Shown: one piece after another, positions 8,707-16,242 of the stretch
Numbering within the stretch: the first letter of the stretch is position 1
Layout: each line of letters begins with the position of its first letter
From: Rubrivivax sp.
GTDB lineage: Bacteria; Pseudomonadota; Gammaproteobacteria; Burkholderiales; Burkholderiaceae_C
DNA: 64,000 nucleotides
Direction of reading: 5' to 3'
NCBI GenBank assembly: GCA_027484825.1
Contig: JAIXSE010000021.1
Coordinates: forward strand, 124,001-188,000
Notes under the pieces: generated by a model
What the model was told of the DNA's origin: nothing
Databases searched by the model: none
The model's input: only the letters and a program-made list of their open reading frames with translations
Made by a program: the position numbers and the translations under genes

Positions 8707-9018
8707 ATGCTGCTCGACCTGAACGACCCCAAAAGCATCGTGGCGTGGTGGGAAGTCTTCCCGGAACGTCATGGCCCGCTGCTGGCCAACTGGGCGCAAC
8801 GTCGGCCGGAGGTGCGGGGCGCCATTGCCCTGGCCTCGCAGATGATCCGCGCCAATCCGCGCACGGCGGTGATGCTGCAGGAAGCGGAACTGCGGCGCGC
8901 TGCGAACGAGGTGGTGCAGGTGCCCCCGTCGCACGACGAGCAACTGGCTCGGGAAGACGAGTTCTCGGACGACCTCGCCTGCGAGGACCTGCGGGAGCTG
9001 GAAGCCGTGGCCTGCTGA
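8707..9018 (+). CDS. Small conserved-looking protein, predicted SOS-regulated
   Basis: 103 residues starting MLLDLNDPKSIVAWWEVFPE. It has a short helical N-terminal part (HGPLLANWAQRRPEVRGAIA) and an acidic C-terminal tail. The ATG at 8707 is chosen because AAAGGA lies at the right distance; an ATG at 8641 in the same frame would start inside the LexA box. I recognise no family. The LexA box 55 bases upstream implies induction by DNA damage. It is a single gene, with the next gene on the opposite strand. Confidence 0.75.
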   Translation: MLLDLNDPKSIVAWWEVFPERHGPLLANWAQRRPEVRGAIALASQMIRANPRTAVMLQEAELRRAANEVVQVPPSHDEQLAREDEFSDDLACEDLRELEAVAC

Positions 9019-9034
9019 CCCCACCGCCAGCAGA

Positions 9035-9340
9035 TCAGAGTTCCTGGCCGTAGTCGTCCCGGAAGGCCACCCGAAGCGCCCGGCAATGTGCCAGAGCGGC
9101 TTGCCGCGCTTGCTCGCCCAGTTCAACCCGAGCGGCCGCCAGATCGCACTGGTGAATGGCTTCCGCCGCCGCAGCCAGTTCGCGCCGACGCGATTCCGGA
9201 TACACCAGGGCCATCACCGCCATGGCGCACATGCCGGCCACCAGCAGTTTGCGAGCCACACCCTGCAGCCAGCCGGCTGGCGGATGCGTCGGCTCAGGAT
9301 CAGCCGCCCGAGGCCGTCCTTGTTGTGTTGTTGGATTCAT
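9035..9340 (-). CDS. Small single-pass membrane protein, unknown
   Basis: 101 residues from the ATG at 9340 (MNPTTQQGRPRAADPEP). One hydrophobic segment, LLVAGMCAMAVMALVY, spans about residues 30-45. It is followed by an alanine- and arginine-rich helical tail with two cysteines (HQCDLAAARVELGEQARQAA). The ORF extends to 9457 without a better start. Convergent with the SOS-controlled gene. No family recognised. Confidence 0.5.
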   Translation of the reverse strand: MNPTTQQGRPRAADPEPTHPPAGWLQGVARKLLVAGMCAMAVMALVYPESRRRELAAAAEAIHQCDLAAARVELGEQARQAALAHCRALRVAFRDDYGQEL

Positions 9341-9530
9341 CCCACCCTCGTGAACGCTGCTGTAGCGCAGCTTTTTCGCCCGAGCCCGGATTCTCAGGCC
9401 TTCCGGGTTCGCACCGCGCCCCAGGGTTGAGGGGGGAGCGTCCCAGGTGTGACGCACCGCACAGGGACGCGGTCAGTCTTGGCATACTGCGGGCCGTTCA
9501 TTCTTCCAACCCGTCCCGGTTCCGCTTCCC

Positions 9531-9749
9531 ATGTCATCGACCCCGTCCACGCCTTCCCAGGAGACCCTGGTCATCACCCCCGAAGAGCGCGCGGCCCTGT
9601 ACTTCATCCCGCAGGCGCCCGGCGGCATGATCGTCAGTGAAGAGATGCAGCAGCGGCTGCAGGACAAGGGCCTGGCCACCGGCATCCGGGAGGACGGCCG
9701 CCGCTGGCTCACCGAGCTGGGAGATCGGGTCCGCCTGGGCAAGCTCTGA
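9531..9749 (+). CDS. Small hypothetical protein
   Basis: 72 residues beginning MSSTPSTPSQETLVITPEER, with EMQQRLQDKGLATGIREDGR in the middle. The Ser/Thr/Pro head and compact mixed-charge body look like a real protein rather than noise, and the codon usage matches the neighbours. There is no strong ribosome binding site and no recognised domain. Confidence 0.5.
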   Translation: MSSTPSTPSQETLVITPEERAALYFIPQAPGGMIVSEEMQQRLQDKGLATGIREDGRRWLTELGDRVRLGKL

Positions 9750-9819
9750 GTCGTATTGCTGCGAGAGGCGCTGCTGCGGCACTGCGCCACGCCAAAGCGG
9801 CCACACGCCGCGCCGTTCC

Positions 9820-10512
9820 TCAGCGCCGCTTGTACTGCGCCGACCCGAACAGGTTGTCGCGGGCCTTGTCGTCCACCAGCGGCTTGCGCCGGTCAGCCAG
9901 CACCTCTACCGCCCGCTGCACCGCCGGCCGGGCGGCGATCTCATCGAACCAGCCCTTGAGGTGGGTGAATTCGCTCAGCTCCACGCCCTGGTTCTTCCAG
10001 CTGCGCAGCCACGGGAAGATGGCCATGTCGGCGATGGTGTAGTGGTCGCCCGCGATGTAACGACTGTGCGCCAACTGCGTGTCAATCACCCTGTACAGCC
10101 GCTGGGCCTCATTCGTGTAGCGCTCGATGGCGTAGTCGATTTTCTCGGGCGCATAGATGCGGAAGTGGTGCGCCTGGCCCAGCATCGGGCCGACGCCGCC
10201 CATCTGGAACATCAGCCACTGCAGCACCTCATAGCGCCCGCGGGTGTCCTCGGGCAGGAACTGGCCGGTCTTGCCCGCCAGGTAGAGCAGGATGGCGCCG
10301 GACTCGAACATCGACAGCGGCGCCCCATCCGGGCCGTCGGGGTCCACGATGGCCGGAATCTTGTTGTTGGGGCTGATGCGCAGGAAGGCCGGGTCGAACT
10401 GGTCCCCGGCGCCGATATCCACGGGAATCACCCGGTAAGGGAGGCGGCATTCCTCCAGCATGATGTGCACCTTGTGCCCATTGGGCGTGGGCCATGAATA
10501 CACTTCAATCAT
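9820..10512 (-). CDS. yfcG: Nu-class glutathione S-transferase / disulfide-bond oxidoreductase (YfcG-like)
   Basis: 230 residues from the ATG at 10512, behind GGAGAAC. The N-terminal thioredoxin-fold domain has TPNGHKVHIMLEE, the family motif FLRISPNNKIPAIVD and SMFESGAILLYLA. The all-helical C-terminal domain includes YTIADMAIFPW. The match to E. coli YfcG is close (MI.LY..PTPNGHK, ISPNNKIPAIVD). The family uses GSH/GSSG for disulfide reduction or peroxidase chemistry and lacks a conventional catalytic Tyr/Ser. A divergent gene starts 58 bases away. Confidence 0.9.
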   Translation of the reverse strand: MIEVYSWPTPNGHKVHIMLEECRLPYRVIPVDIGAGDQFDPAFLRISPNNKIPAIVDPDGPDGAPLSMFESGAILLYLAGKTGQFLPEDTRGRYEVLQWLMFQMGGVGPMLGQAHHFRIYAPEKIDYAIERYTNEAQRLYRVIDTQLAHSRYIAGDHYTIADMAIFPWLRSWKNQGVELSEFTHLKGWFDEIAARPAVQRAVEVLADRRKPLVDDKARDNLFGSAQYKRR

Positions 10513-10570
10513 CTTGTGTTCTCCGTTGGGGCGCAGGGCCAGGTTCCGGCCCCCGCGCTTCCCCAGCCTC

Positions 10571-11317
10571 ATGGTAATCAAACAAATCAGACAGTGGTTC
10601 ACCGTTCGTGCCAATGCCGCCAAATGGCGACCGCTGACGGAGTGGGCCGAGCAGCGCGGCGGCGTGCTGCGGCACACCCGTGACGGCCGCGGTTTTGTCA
10701 TCGACCTGCCCCGGGCCTTGCCAGGCCTCACCCGCATCGAATGGGGCCCCTCCCAGCGCAGCTACATCAAGGGCGCCGAGCTGCGCATGCGCTGCGAGCT
10801 GAAGCTGCATCCCGACCTGCAGATGATGATCATTGAGCGGCAGTTGATGGATGAGCTCGAGCGCAGCGTCTTCGAGGCCTACACCGACACCCTGCGCACC
10901 CGCGTGGACACGGACACGCCGGAAGAAATGCGCTGGCTGGTGATGTTCCCCAAGCAGCCGGTGCAGGAATCCAAGCTGGTGAAGCAGCGTTTTGGCTCGG
11001 TCAGTGTGAGCCGGGAGCTGTCCAGCAGCTGGCTGTCGCCGGAGCTGTGCGCGCGTCTGGCGCAGGCCAGCCAGGACATCCTGGTGGAAGGGCGTCCGTT
11101 TGTGCTGATGAGCCTGCGCGGCAACATCTACCTGCGCACCGCCATGCCGGACGCCACGCTCAACGAAGTGCAGGGCTTGGTGAGCGTGCTGGAAGCCGCC
11201 GCGCAGAGCGCCCAGGACCTGAGTCGCCGCAACGGCGGGGATGCGATGTGGCCGACCACGACATCCGCCGCCTGGCACAACCGGGCGTCGGAAAGCGAAG
11301 ACGGCGCGTCGGCCTGA
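10571..11317 (+). CDS. Hypothetical protein, Burkholderiales type
   Basis: 248 residues from the ATG at 10571 (MVIKQIRQWFTVRANAAKWR). It is a soluble mixed alpha/beta protein with recognisable blocks GVLRHTRDGRGFVIDLP, RIEWGPSQRSYIKGAELRMR and PEEMRWLVMFPKQP. It has no signal peptide or membrane segment. I cannot assign a function. It is divergent from the GST gene, and an array of 11-bp repeats follows its stop codon. Confidence 0.7.
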   Translation: MVIKQIRQWFTVRANAAKWRPLTEWAEQRGGVLRHTRDGRGFVIDLPRALPGLTRIEWGPSQRSYIKGAELRMRCELKLHPDLQMMIIERQLMDELERSVFEAYTDTLRTRVDTDTPEEMRWLVMFPKQPVQESKLVKQRFGSVSVSRELSSSWLSPELCARLAQASQDILVEGRPFVLMSLRGNIYLRTAMPDATLNEVQGLVSVLEAAAQSAQDLSRRNGGDAMWPTTTSAAWHNRASESEDGASA

Positions 11318-11355
11318 GGCTGACCGGACGCGCTCCAAGGGCGGCGCCGGGCCGC

Positions 11356-11465
11356 CGCCCGGACGCGGCTCAAACGCCGCCCGGACGCCACCCAGACGCC
11401 ACCCAGACGCCACTCAGGCGCGGTCCGGACGCCACCCAGACGCCACCCAGGCGCCGCTCAGGCCC
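11356..11465. repeat. Array of ten degenerate 11-bp tandem repeats between convergent genes
   Basis: Ten units in exact 11-bp phase, with consensus CACCCAGACGC. Variants include CGCCCGGACGC, GGCTCAAACGC and CACTCAGGCGC. The array starts 39 bases after the stop at 11317, and the last unit contains the stop codon of the phosphotransferase gene. The unit length matches about one helical turn and is not a codon multiple, as expected for non-coding DNA. Confidence 0.85.
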
Positions 11466-12534
11466 GCTGCGCGAACTGCCAGCCCAGCGCCGCCATCGGC
11501 ACCGCGCCGGCGGCCGCTTCCTTGGCCTGCGCGCTCGACGCCGTCCCATCCTCGACCCGCTTGGCGATGCCCTGCAGGATCGCAGCGATGCGGAACAGGT
11601 TGTAGGCCAGATAGAAGTTCCAGTCCTTCATCACCGTCTGCGCGTCCCCGCGGCCGGTCCGCTCGCAATAGCGGCGCACATAGCTCAGCTCATCGGGGAT
11701 GCCCAGCCCGGCCAGGTCCACGCCGCCCAGGCCGCGCGCCGCGCCGCTCTGGCGGATATGCCAGGACATGCAGTGATAACTGAAGTCCGCCAGCGGATGC
11801 CCGAGGGTGGAGAGTTCCCAATCCAGCACTGCCAGCACCCGCGGCTCGGTGGGATGGAAGACGAGGTTGTCCAGTCGGTAGTCGCCATGGACGATGGAGA
11901 CCTCGCGCTCATCCCGCGCCGAGTCGGGAATGTGCTGCGGCAGCCAGTCGATCAGACGGTCCATCGCTTCGTTCGGGCCGGTGATCGACGCCTGGTACTG
12001 CTTGCTCCAGCGGCCGATCTGCCGCTCAAAGTAATTGCCCGGCTTTCCGTACTGCGCCAGCCCGACGGCTTTGACATCCACCTTGTGCAGGGCGGCAATG
12101 ACGCGATTCATCTCGTCATAGATCGCACTGCGCTCCGCATTGGAGGCGCCGGGCAGCGACTGGTCCCACATCACCCGGCCCTGCACAAAGGCCATGATGT
12201 AGAAGGCGCGGCCGATGACGGACTCGTCCTCGCACAGCGCCAGCATCTGCGGCACCGGCACTTCGGAGCCGGCCAGCGCCCGCATCACCGTGAATTCACG
12301 CTCGATGGCATGGGCTGACGGCAGCAGCTTGGCCACCGGCGCCGGCTTGGACCGCATCACATACTGCGTCTGCGGCGTGATCAGCTTGTAGGTGGGGTTG
12401 GACTGCCCGCCCTTGAACTGCTCCACGCTCAGGGGCCCGCTGAAGCCTGGTACATGCTGGCTCAGCCAGGCCTGCAGGGCTTCAATGTCCATGGGCTGGG
12501 TGAGGGCGCGCGTGCCGGTGAAAACGTCGTCCAC
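11458..12534 (-). CDS. Phosphotransferase (APH-fold) family protein
   Basis: 358 residues from a GTG at 12534 with AGGAGA five bases upstream; an ATG at 12573 would put that site inside the gene. Kinase-like features are FKGGQSNPTYKL (nucleotide loop), VMRSKP, the catalytic loop VHGDYRLDNLVFHP and the metal-binding LAVLDWELSTLGHPLAD. This is the ACAD10/11-like branch of the aminoglycoside phosphotransferase superfamily, which often accompanies acyl-CoA metabolism; the substrate is unknown. It lies downstream of the Crp/Fnr gene on the same strand and may be cotranscribed with it. Confidence 0.88.
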   Translation of the reverse strand: MDDVFTGTRALTQPMDIEALQAWLSQHVPGFSGPLSVEQFKGGQSNPTYKLITPQTQYVMRSKPAPVAKLLPSAHAIEREFTVMRALAGSEVPVPQMLALCEDESVIGRAFYIMAFVQGRVMWDQSLPGASNAERSAIYDEMNRVIAALHKVDVKAVGLAQYGKPGNYFERQIGRWSKQYQASITGPNEAMDRLIDWLPQHIPDSARDEREVSIVHGDYRLDNLVFHPTEPRVLAVLDWELSTLGHPLADFSYHCMSWHIRQSGAARGLGGVDLAGLGIPDELSYVRRYCERTGRGDAQTVMKDWNFYLAYNLFRIAAILQGIAKRVEDGTASSAQAKEAAAGAVPMAALGWQFAQRA

Positions 12535-12607
12535 GATGTCTCCTATTTTTGGAATGGGGTCGGGTGGCGCCACCGCAGCCCCTGCCTGGCAGGGCGTGGG
12601 GCGGCGT

Positions 12608-13321
12608 TCAGCGATTGGCGATGGCCAGCAGCTTGTCCTTGCTCAGCAGCACGAGCCGGGTAGGTTCCACCCGCACGGCGCCTTCGCGCTCGAAGCCCTT
12701 GAGCTCCTGATTGACGCGCTGACGCGAGGCTCCCAGCAACTGCGCCAGGTCTTCCTGCGCCAGTTGCAGGCCGATGCGGATTTCCTCCCCCTCGGCGCCT
12801 TGCGACACGCCGTAGCTGCGGGCCAGCAACAGAATCTGCTTGGCCAGCCGGGAGGCCAGCGGCCGGGTGTTGAGGTCTTCCACCACGTCGAACATCAGAC
12901 GCAGGCGGCGGCAGTTCAGGCGCAGCAACGCTTCGTAGAGTTCGGTGTGGCGGGACAGCAGGTCCTTGAAATCCGCTTTGCGCACCACCAGCAAGGTGGT
13001 CTCGCCATGGGCGCTGGCATCGTGGGTGCGTGGCAGGCCGTCGAAGAGGGCAATGTCGCCGAACCAGGTGCCGGGCTCGACATAGGTCAGCGTGACCTGC
13101 TTGCCGGACAACGAGACCGAGCTCACCCGCACCGCGCCCTTGGCCACGCCCACCCATTCGACGGCGGGCTCGCCGCGAACGGACATCAGGGCGCCGTCGG
13201 GCACACGGCGGACAAACGCGCGCGCCAGGATGTCGCTGCGCAAGGGCAGAGACAGTTTGGAAAACCAAGGTCCCGACTCGATGTTGTTGCGTTCAGAAAT
13301 TGTAAGAACCGAGCTGTTCAT
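12608..13321 (-). CDS. Crp/Fnr-family transcriptional regulator
   Basis: 237 residues. The N-terminal cyclic-nucleotide-binding-like barrel (about 20-140) has GEPAVEWVGVAKGAVRVSSV, EPGTWFGDIALFDG and PRTHDASA. A dimerisation helix follows (ALLRLNCRRLRLMFD), then a winged helix-turn-helix (LAQEDLAQLLGASRQRVNQE). There are no Fnr-type N-terminal iron-sulphur cysteines. The effector is unknown. Confidence 0.9.
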   Translation of the reverse strand: MNSSVLTISERNNIESGPWFSKLSLPLRSDILARAFVRRVPDGALMSVRGEPAVEWVGVAKGAVRVSSVSLSGKQVTLTYVEPGTWFGDIALFDGLPRTHDASAHGETTLLVVRKADFKDLLSRHTELYEALLRLNCRRLRLMFDVVEDLNTRPLASRLAKQILLLARSYGVSQGAEGEEIRIGLQLAQEDLAQLLGASRQRVNQELKGFEREGAVRVEPTRLVLLSKDKLLAIANR

Positions 13322-13447
13322 GCTTTGTCGCTGGCGTGACAGGGCCAGTCGTCTCCAGATGCGTCGGTCCTATTGTGTATGAGGGTGGCCCGCGGCGCGG
13401 GCGGGTTGGCCCGCGCCTTGGGTAAACGAGGACGTCCTGCGGGCCGA

Positions 13448-15475
13448 TCAGAATCGCCAGTCCGCACTCAGGTAAGCACTGCGGCCATCCGCCGGGGAAT
13501 AGCCGGATGAGCCGCTGTCATACCAGGCATACAGCGTATGGCGGTCCGCCAGGTTCTTCACCTGCAGCTGCAGGCCCAGGGTGGACGAGACCTTGTAGTG
13601 CAGGCCCGCGTTGACGATCACCGACTGCCCCGCGCGGGCCACGGTGTTGGTCCGCTCCAGGAAATAACCGCCCTGGCCGTTGCCCCAGACCGACAGCTTG
13701 AAGCGCTCATCCAGCTGAAGGTCCCAGCCGCCGCTGACCAGATAACGCGGCACGTTCTCGATCTCCTTGCCGGCGGTCTGAGGCGCGCTCGGGTCCGGCG
13801 TGACGATGGTCGCCTTCTGCCGCGAATAGGCCACCCGGGCCCGCGATGCCGCCCCCAGCTGGGCGCTGAGCTGCAGGTCCACGCCGCGGCGAAGGGTGCG
13901 GCCGATGTTGCCGTTGCCGCCCGCGTCGGGCAGGCCGTCCACCCCGAGCACCCGGGCCACTTCGCCGGTCGCCCGTTGCTCCCAATACGCCAGACGGCCT
14001 TCCAGCTGCCGCACTGGCTGCCATTTCACGCCGCTTTCCCAGCCCGTGTTGAGCGACGGGCGCAGGTTGCGGTCCTGGGTGCGGTAGGCATCGATGCCGC
14101 TGCCGATCTGGAAGGTCCGGCCCCAGTTGGCATAGACGCTGGCCTCGGGCGTGAGGGCATAGATGAGGCTGAGCTTGGGTTGACGCACCAGGCCGTAGTC
14201 ATACAGGGCATAGGTCTTCCCGGCGATCCGGTCCTGCAGGTGTCCCCCCAGATGCTCCAGCCGCAGGGCGGGAATGATGGTCAGCGCGGCAACGGGACGG
14301 AGCAGGGCCTGCACATAGACCCCCTGGGTGTCCAGGTCGAAGTCCCAGTCCCGGAACTGTGAGGTGCGCACCCGGTCGGTGGTGCGGTAGCGCTGCGCTT
14401 CGTTGTGCTGCCATTGCAGGTCCACGCCGCCTTCCAAGGCGAACTCATGCGCCCAGCTGACAGTCGGCCGCCAACTGGTGCTGGCCATCGCGCCGTAGTG
14501 ATGCTCATGGTTGTCCCGCTCCTGTTGCACGCCGGCGGCGGAGAAGCGGACGAAGCGCTGGTTCTGGTAGTCGTTGCCATAGACCTTCGCGGACCAGGTG
14601 CCAGCGCCGCCCCAGGTTCCCTCCAGATGCAGCGCCGCCTGGCGGGTGGTGCGCTCGCCGCCGTCCGAGTTGGCATAGGCGGGCGACAGCCGCGGTGTGG
14701 TCTCCGCCTGCTCACGCGTCAGGTAGCCGGACTCCTGCGCCTCATTGTGGAAATAACGGGCGGTCAGGCCCGCGCGCCAGCCGAGGTCGGCCCGGGTGTA
14801 GAACCACTTGCCGGACAGGGCCAGCTTGCGGGCGTCGGCGTGGTCGCGGTAGCCGTCCGAGTCGCGCCAGCCGATGAAGTAGTTCTGGCTCCAGTCGCCG
14901 GACTCGAGGCCTTTGGCCACCTGGACCTCCCGCGTGCCGTAGCTGCCGACGGTCAGGCTGGCATGCCCGTCATTGCCGCCTTGGCGGGTCTGCACGTCGA
15001 CGTTGCCGGCGATGTTGTTTAGGCCATAACGGGCGTCATTGGTGCCGCGGACGATGGCCATGCGCTCGATCTCCAGCGGAAACACCGCATCGAGATAGGG
15101 CATGCCGCCGGCGTTGTCGTTGCTGGGAATGCCGTCGATCAGCAGCTTGACGGCATTCACCCGGCCTTCGCCGTTGAAGCCGCGGAAGCTGAAACGACCG
15201 GCGTCCGTGCCTTGCTTGAACTGCGTCACCTGCACGCCGGGGGCGCGGGTGAGGAGTTCCCAGCTGTAGTCCACATGCTGGTCCTCCAGCAGGCCGGCGC
15301 CGAGCAGATCGACGGAGCTGAACACGCGCCGCACATCCAGCGGGCCGGCCGAGCGACCCTCCACACGGACGGTGCCCAGTGTGAGGGTGGCGTCGGCATT
15401 GGGGTCGGTCTGTGCGTGGCTGCACGCGGCCATAGCCGCCAGGGCCAGGGGGGCCAACTTCAGGAATCGATTCAT
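13448..15475 (-). CDS. TonB-dependent outer-membrane receptor
   Basis: 675 residues from the ATG at 15475 (a TTG at 15490 is also in frame). The signal peptide is MNRFLKLAPLALAAMAACSH, cleaved near AQ. The plug domain includes LGAGLLEDQHVDYSWELLTR, APGVQVTQFKQGTDAGRFSF, RGFNGEGR, LLIDGIPSND and a NDARYGLNNIAGNVDVQTRQ stretch. The beta-barrel ends in YLSADWRF with C-terminal Phe. It probably imports a ferric siderophore or metal complex. The DUF2946 gene 260 bases upstream on the same strand, a family often next to copper-type receptors, makes copper or another metal a reasonable guess, not a demonstration. Confidence 0.92.
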   Translation of the reverse strand: MNRFLKLAPLALAAMAACSHAQTDPNADATLTLGTVRVEGRSAGPLDVRRVFSSVDLLGAGLLEDQHVDYSWELLTRAPGVQVTQFKQGTDAGRFSFRGFNGEGRVNAVKLLIDGIPSNDNAGGMPYLDAVFPLEIERMAIVRGTNDARYGLNNIAGNVDVQTRQGGNDGHASLTVGSYGTREVQVAKGLESGDWSQNYFIGWRDSDGYRDHADARKLALSGKWFYTRADLGWRAGLTARYFHNEAQESGYLTREQAETTPRLSPAYANSDGGERTTRQAALHLEGTWGGAGTWSAKVYGNDYQNQRFVRFSAAGVQQERDNHEHHYGAMASTSWRPTVSWAHEFALEGGVDLQWQHNEAQRYRTTDRVRTSQFRDWDFDLDTQGVYVQALLRPVAALTIIPALRLEHLGGHLQDRIAGKTYALYDYGLVRQPKLSLIYALTPEASVYANWGRTFQIGSGIDAYRTQDRNLRPSLNTGWESGVKWQPVRQLEGRLAYWEQRATGEVARVLGVDGLPDAGGNGNIGRTLRRGVDLQLSAQLGAASRARVAYSRQKATIVTPDPSAPQTAGKEIENVPRYLVSGGWDLQLDERFKLSVWGNGQGGYFLERTNTVARAGQSVIVNAGLHYKVSSTLGLQLQVKNLADRHTLYAWYDSGSSGYSPADGRSAYLSADWRF

Positions 15476-15734
15476 GAGGCTCTTGAACAATCAAAGGGCG
15501 CAGCGCCCGCGACCGCATCGCGAGCGTGCAAAGCATCCCCGGCGGGCGCGACAGGCCAGCACACGCCCGCAGTCCATCAAGGACCGGGCGTCAGGCAGCC
15601 GCGGTGGCGGGGGGACAGGCAGAAAAGGGGCAGCGAAAGGAAGCTGCCAGGGGAGGGCGCTGCAAGGGGAGGCGTGTTGGGCCTCGTCACGCATCCGGCT
15701 GACGCATGCAGCCCTTGAAGGACGGCGGTGACCG

Positions 15735-16133
15735 TCAGCGTCCGCTCAGCAGCGGTGGGCCACGCGCCAGCGCCGGGGCCCATGCAAACAGCGGGCGCGG
15801 TGCTTGAAGGAAGAGGGAAGGGGCCGGGAAGCGCAGGGCATCCGGCGGCGTCCAGAGGACATCGGACGGCGGGAGCGCCGGCGCCCCGTGGTGGAGGGCG
15901 CAGCAGGGGCAGTTCATCGAGGAGCTGACATCCCCGGACGGGCTGCTGTCTCGCTGATCACCGGCGGCTTGCACCTTCAACATCACCGTGCCGGAGGCGG
16001 AGCAGATCTCCACCACGTCGCCAGGCTGCGGGGTCACGAACACCTGCGCAAGCCCGGGCAGGCAGGCGGCCATCAGGAGCGTGAACGACACGATCCATGC
16101 CAGACGCGCAACGAGGACCCGGGAAGCGAGCAT
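15735..16133 (-). CDS. DUF2946 family protein
   Basis: 132 residues. The N-terminal hydrophobic segment LAWIVSFTLLMAACLPGLAQ is a signal peptide or anchor. It is followed by DVVEICSASGTVMLKV and a CPCCALHHG motif, the conserved cysteine and His signature of DUF2946. The family is found next to TonB-dependent receptors and PepSY proteins in copper-related clusters. The cysteines could bind metal. The receptor genes at 13448 and 16243 lie on either side in the same orientation. Confidence 0.75.
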   Translation of the reverse strand: MLASRVLVARLAWIVSFTLLMAACLPGLAQVFVTPQPGDVVEICSASGTVMLKVQAAGDQRDSSPSGDVSSSMNCPCCALHHGAPALPPSDVLWTPPDALRFPAPSLFLQAPRPLFAWAPALARGPPLLSGR

Positions 16134-16242
16134 GTCCGTATTCTAGGAGCGGTCCTCGCGCGGCCGACCTCACCAGACTGGGACGAATTGACTCAGGGCA
16201 GGGTGCCCGGGCGCTCCCCGCGCAGTGCAGGCTCCGCCATGC

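Noticed and set aside
15476-15734. Possible cobalamin or TPP riboswitch upstream of the TonB receptor
   Set aside because: The region has GC-rich hairpins, but I could not find the conserved B12-box or thi-box blocks in either orientation.
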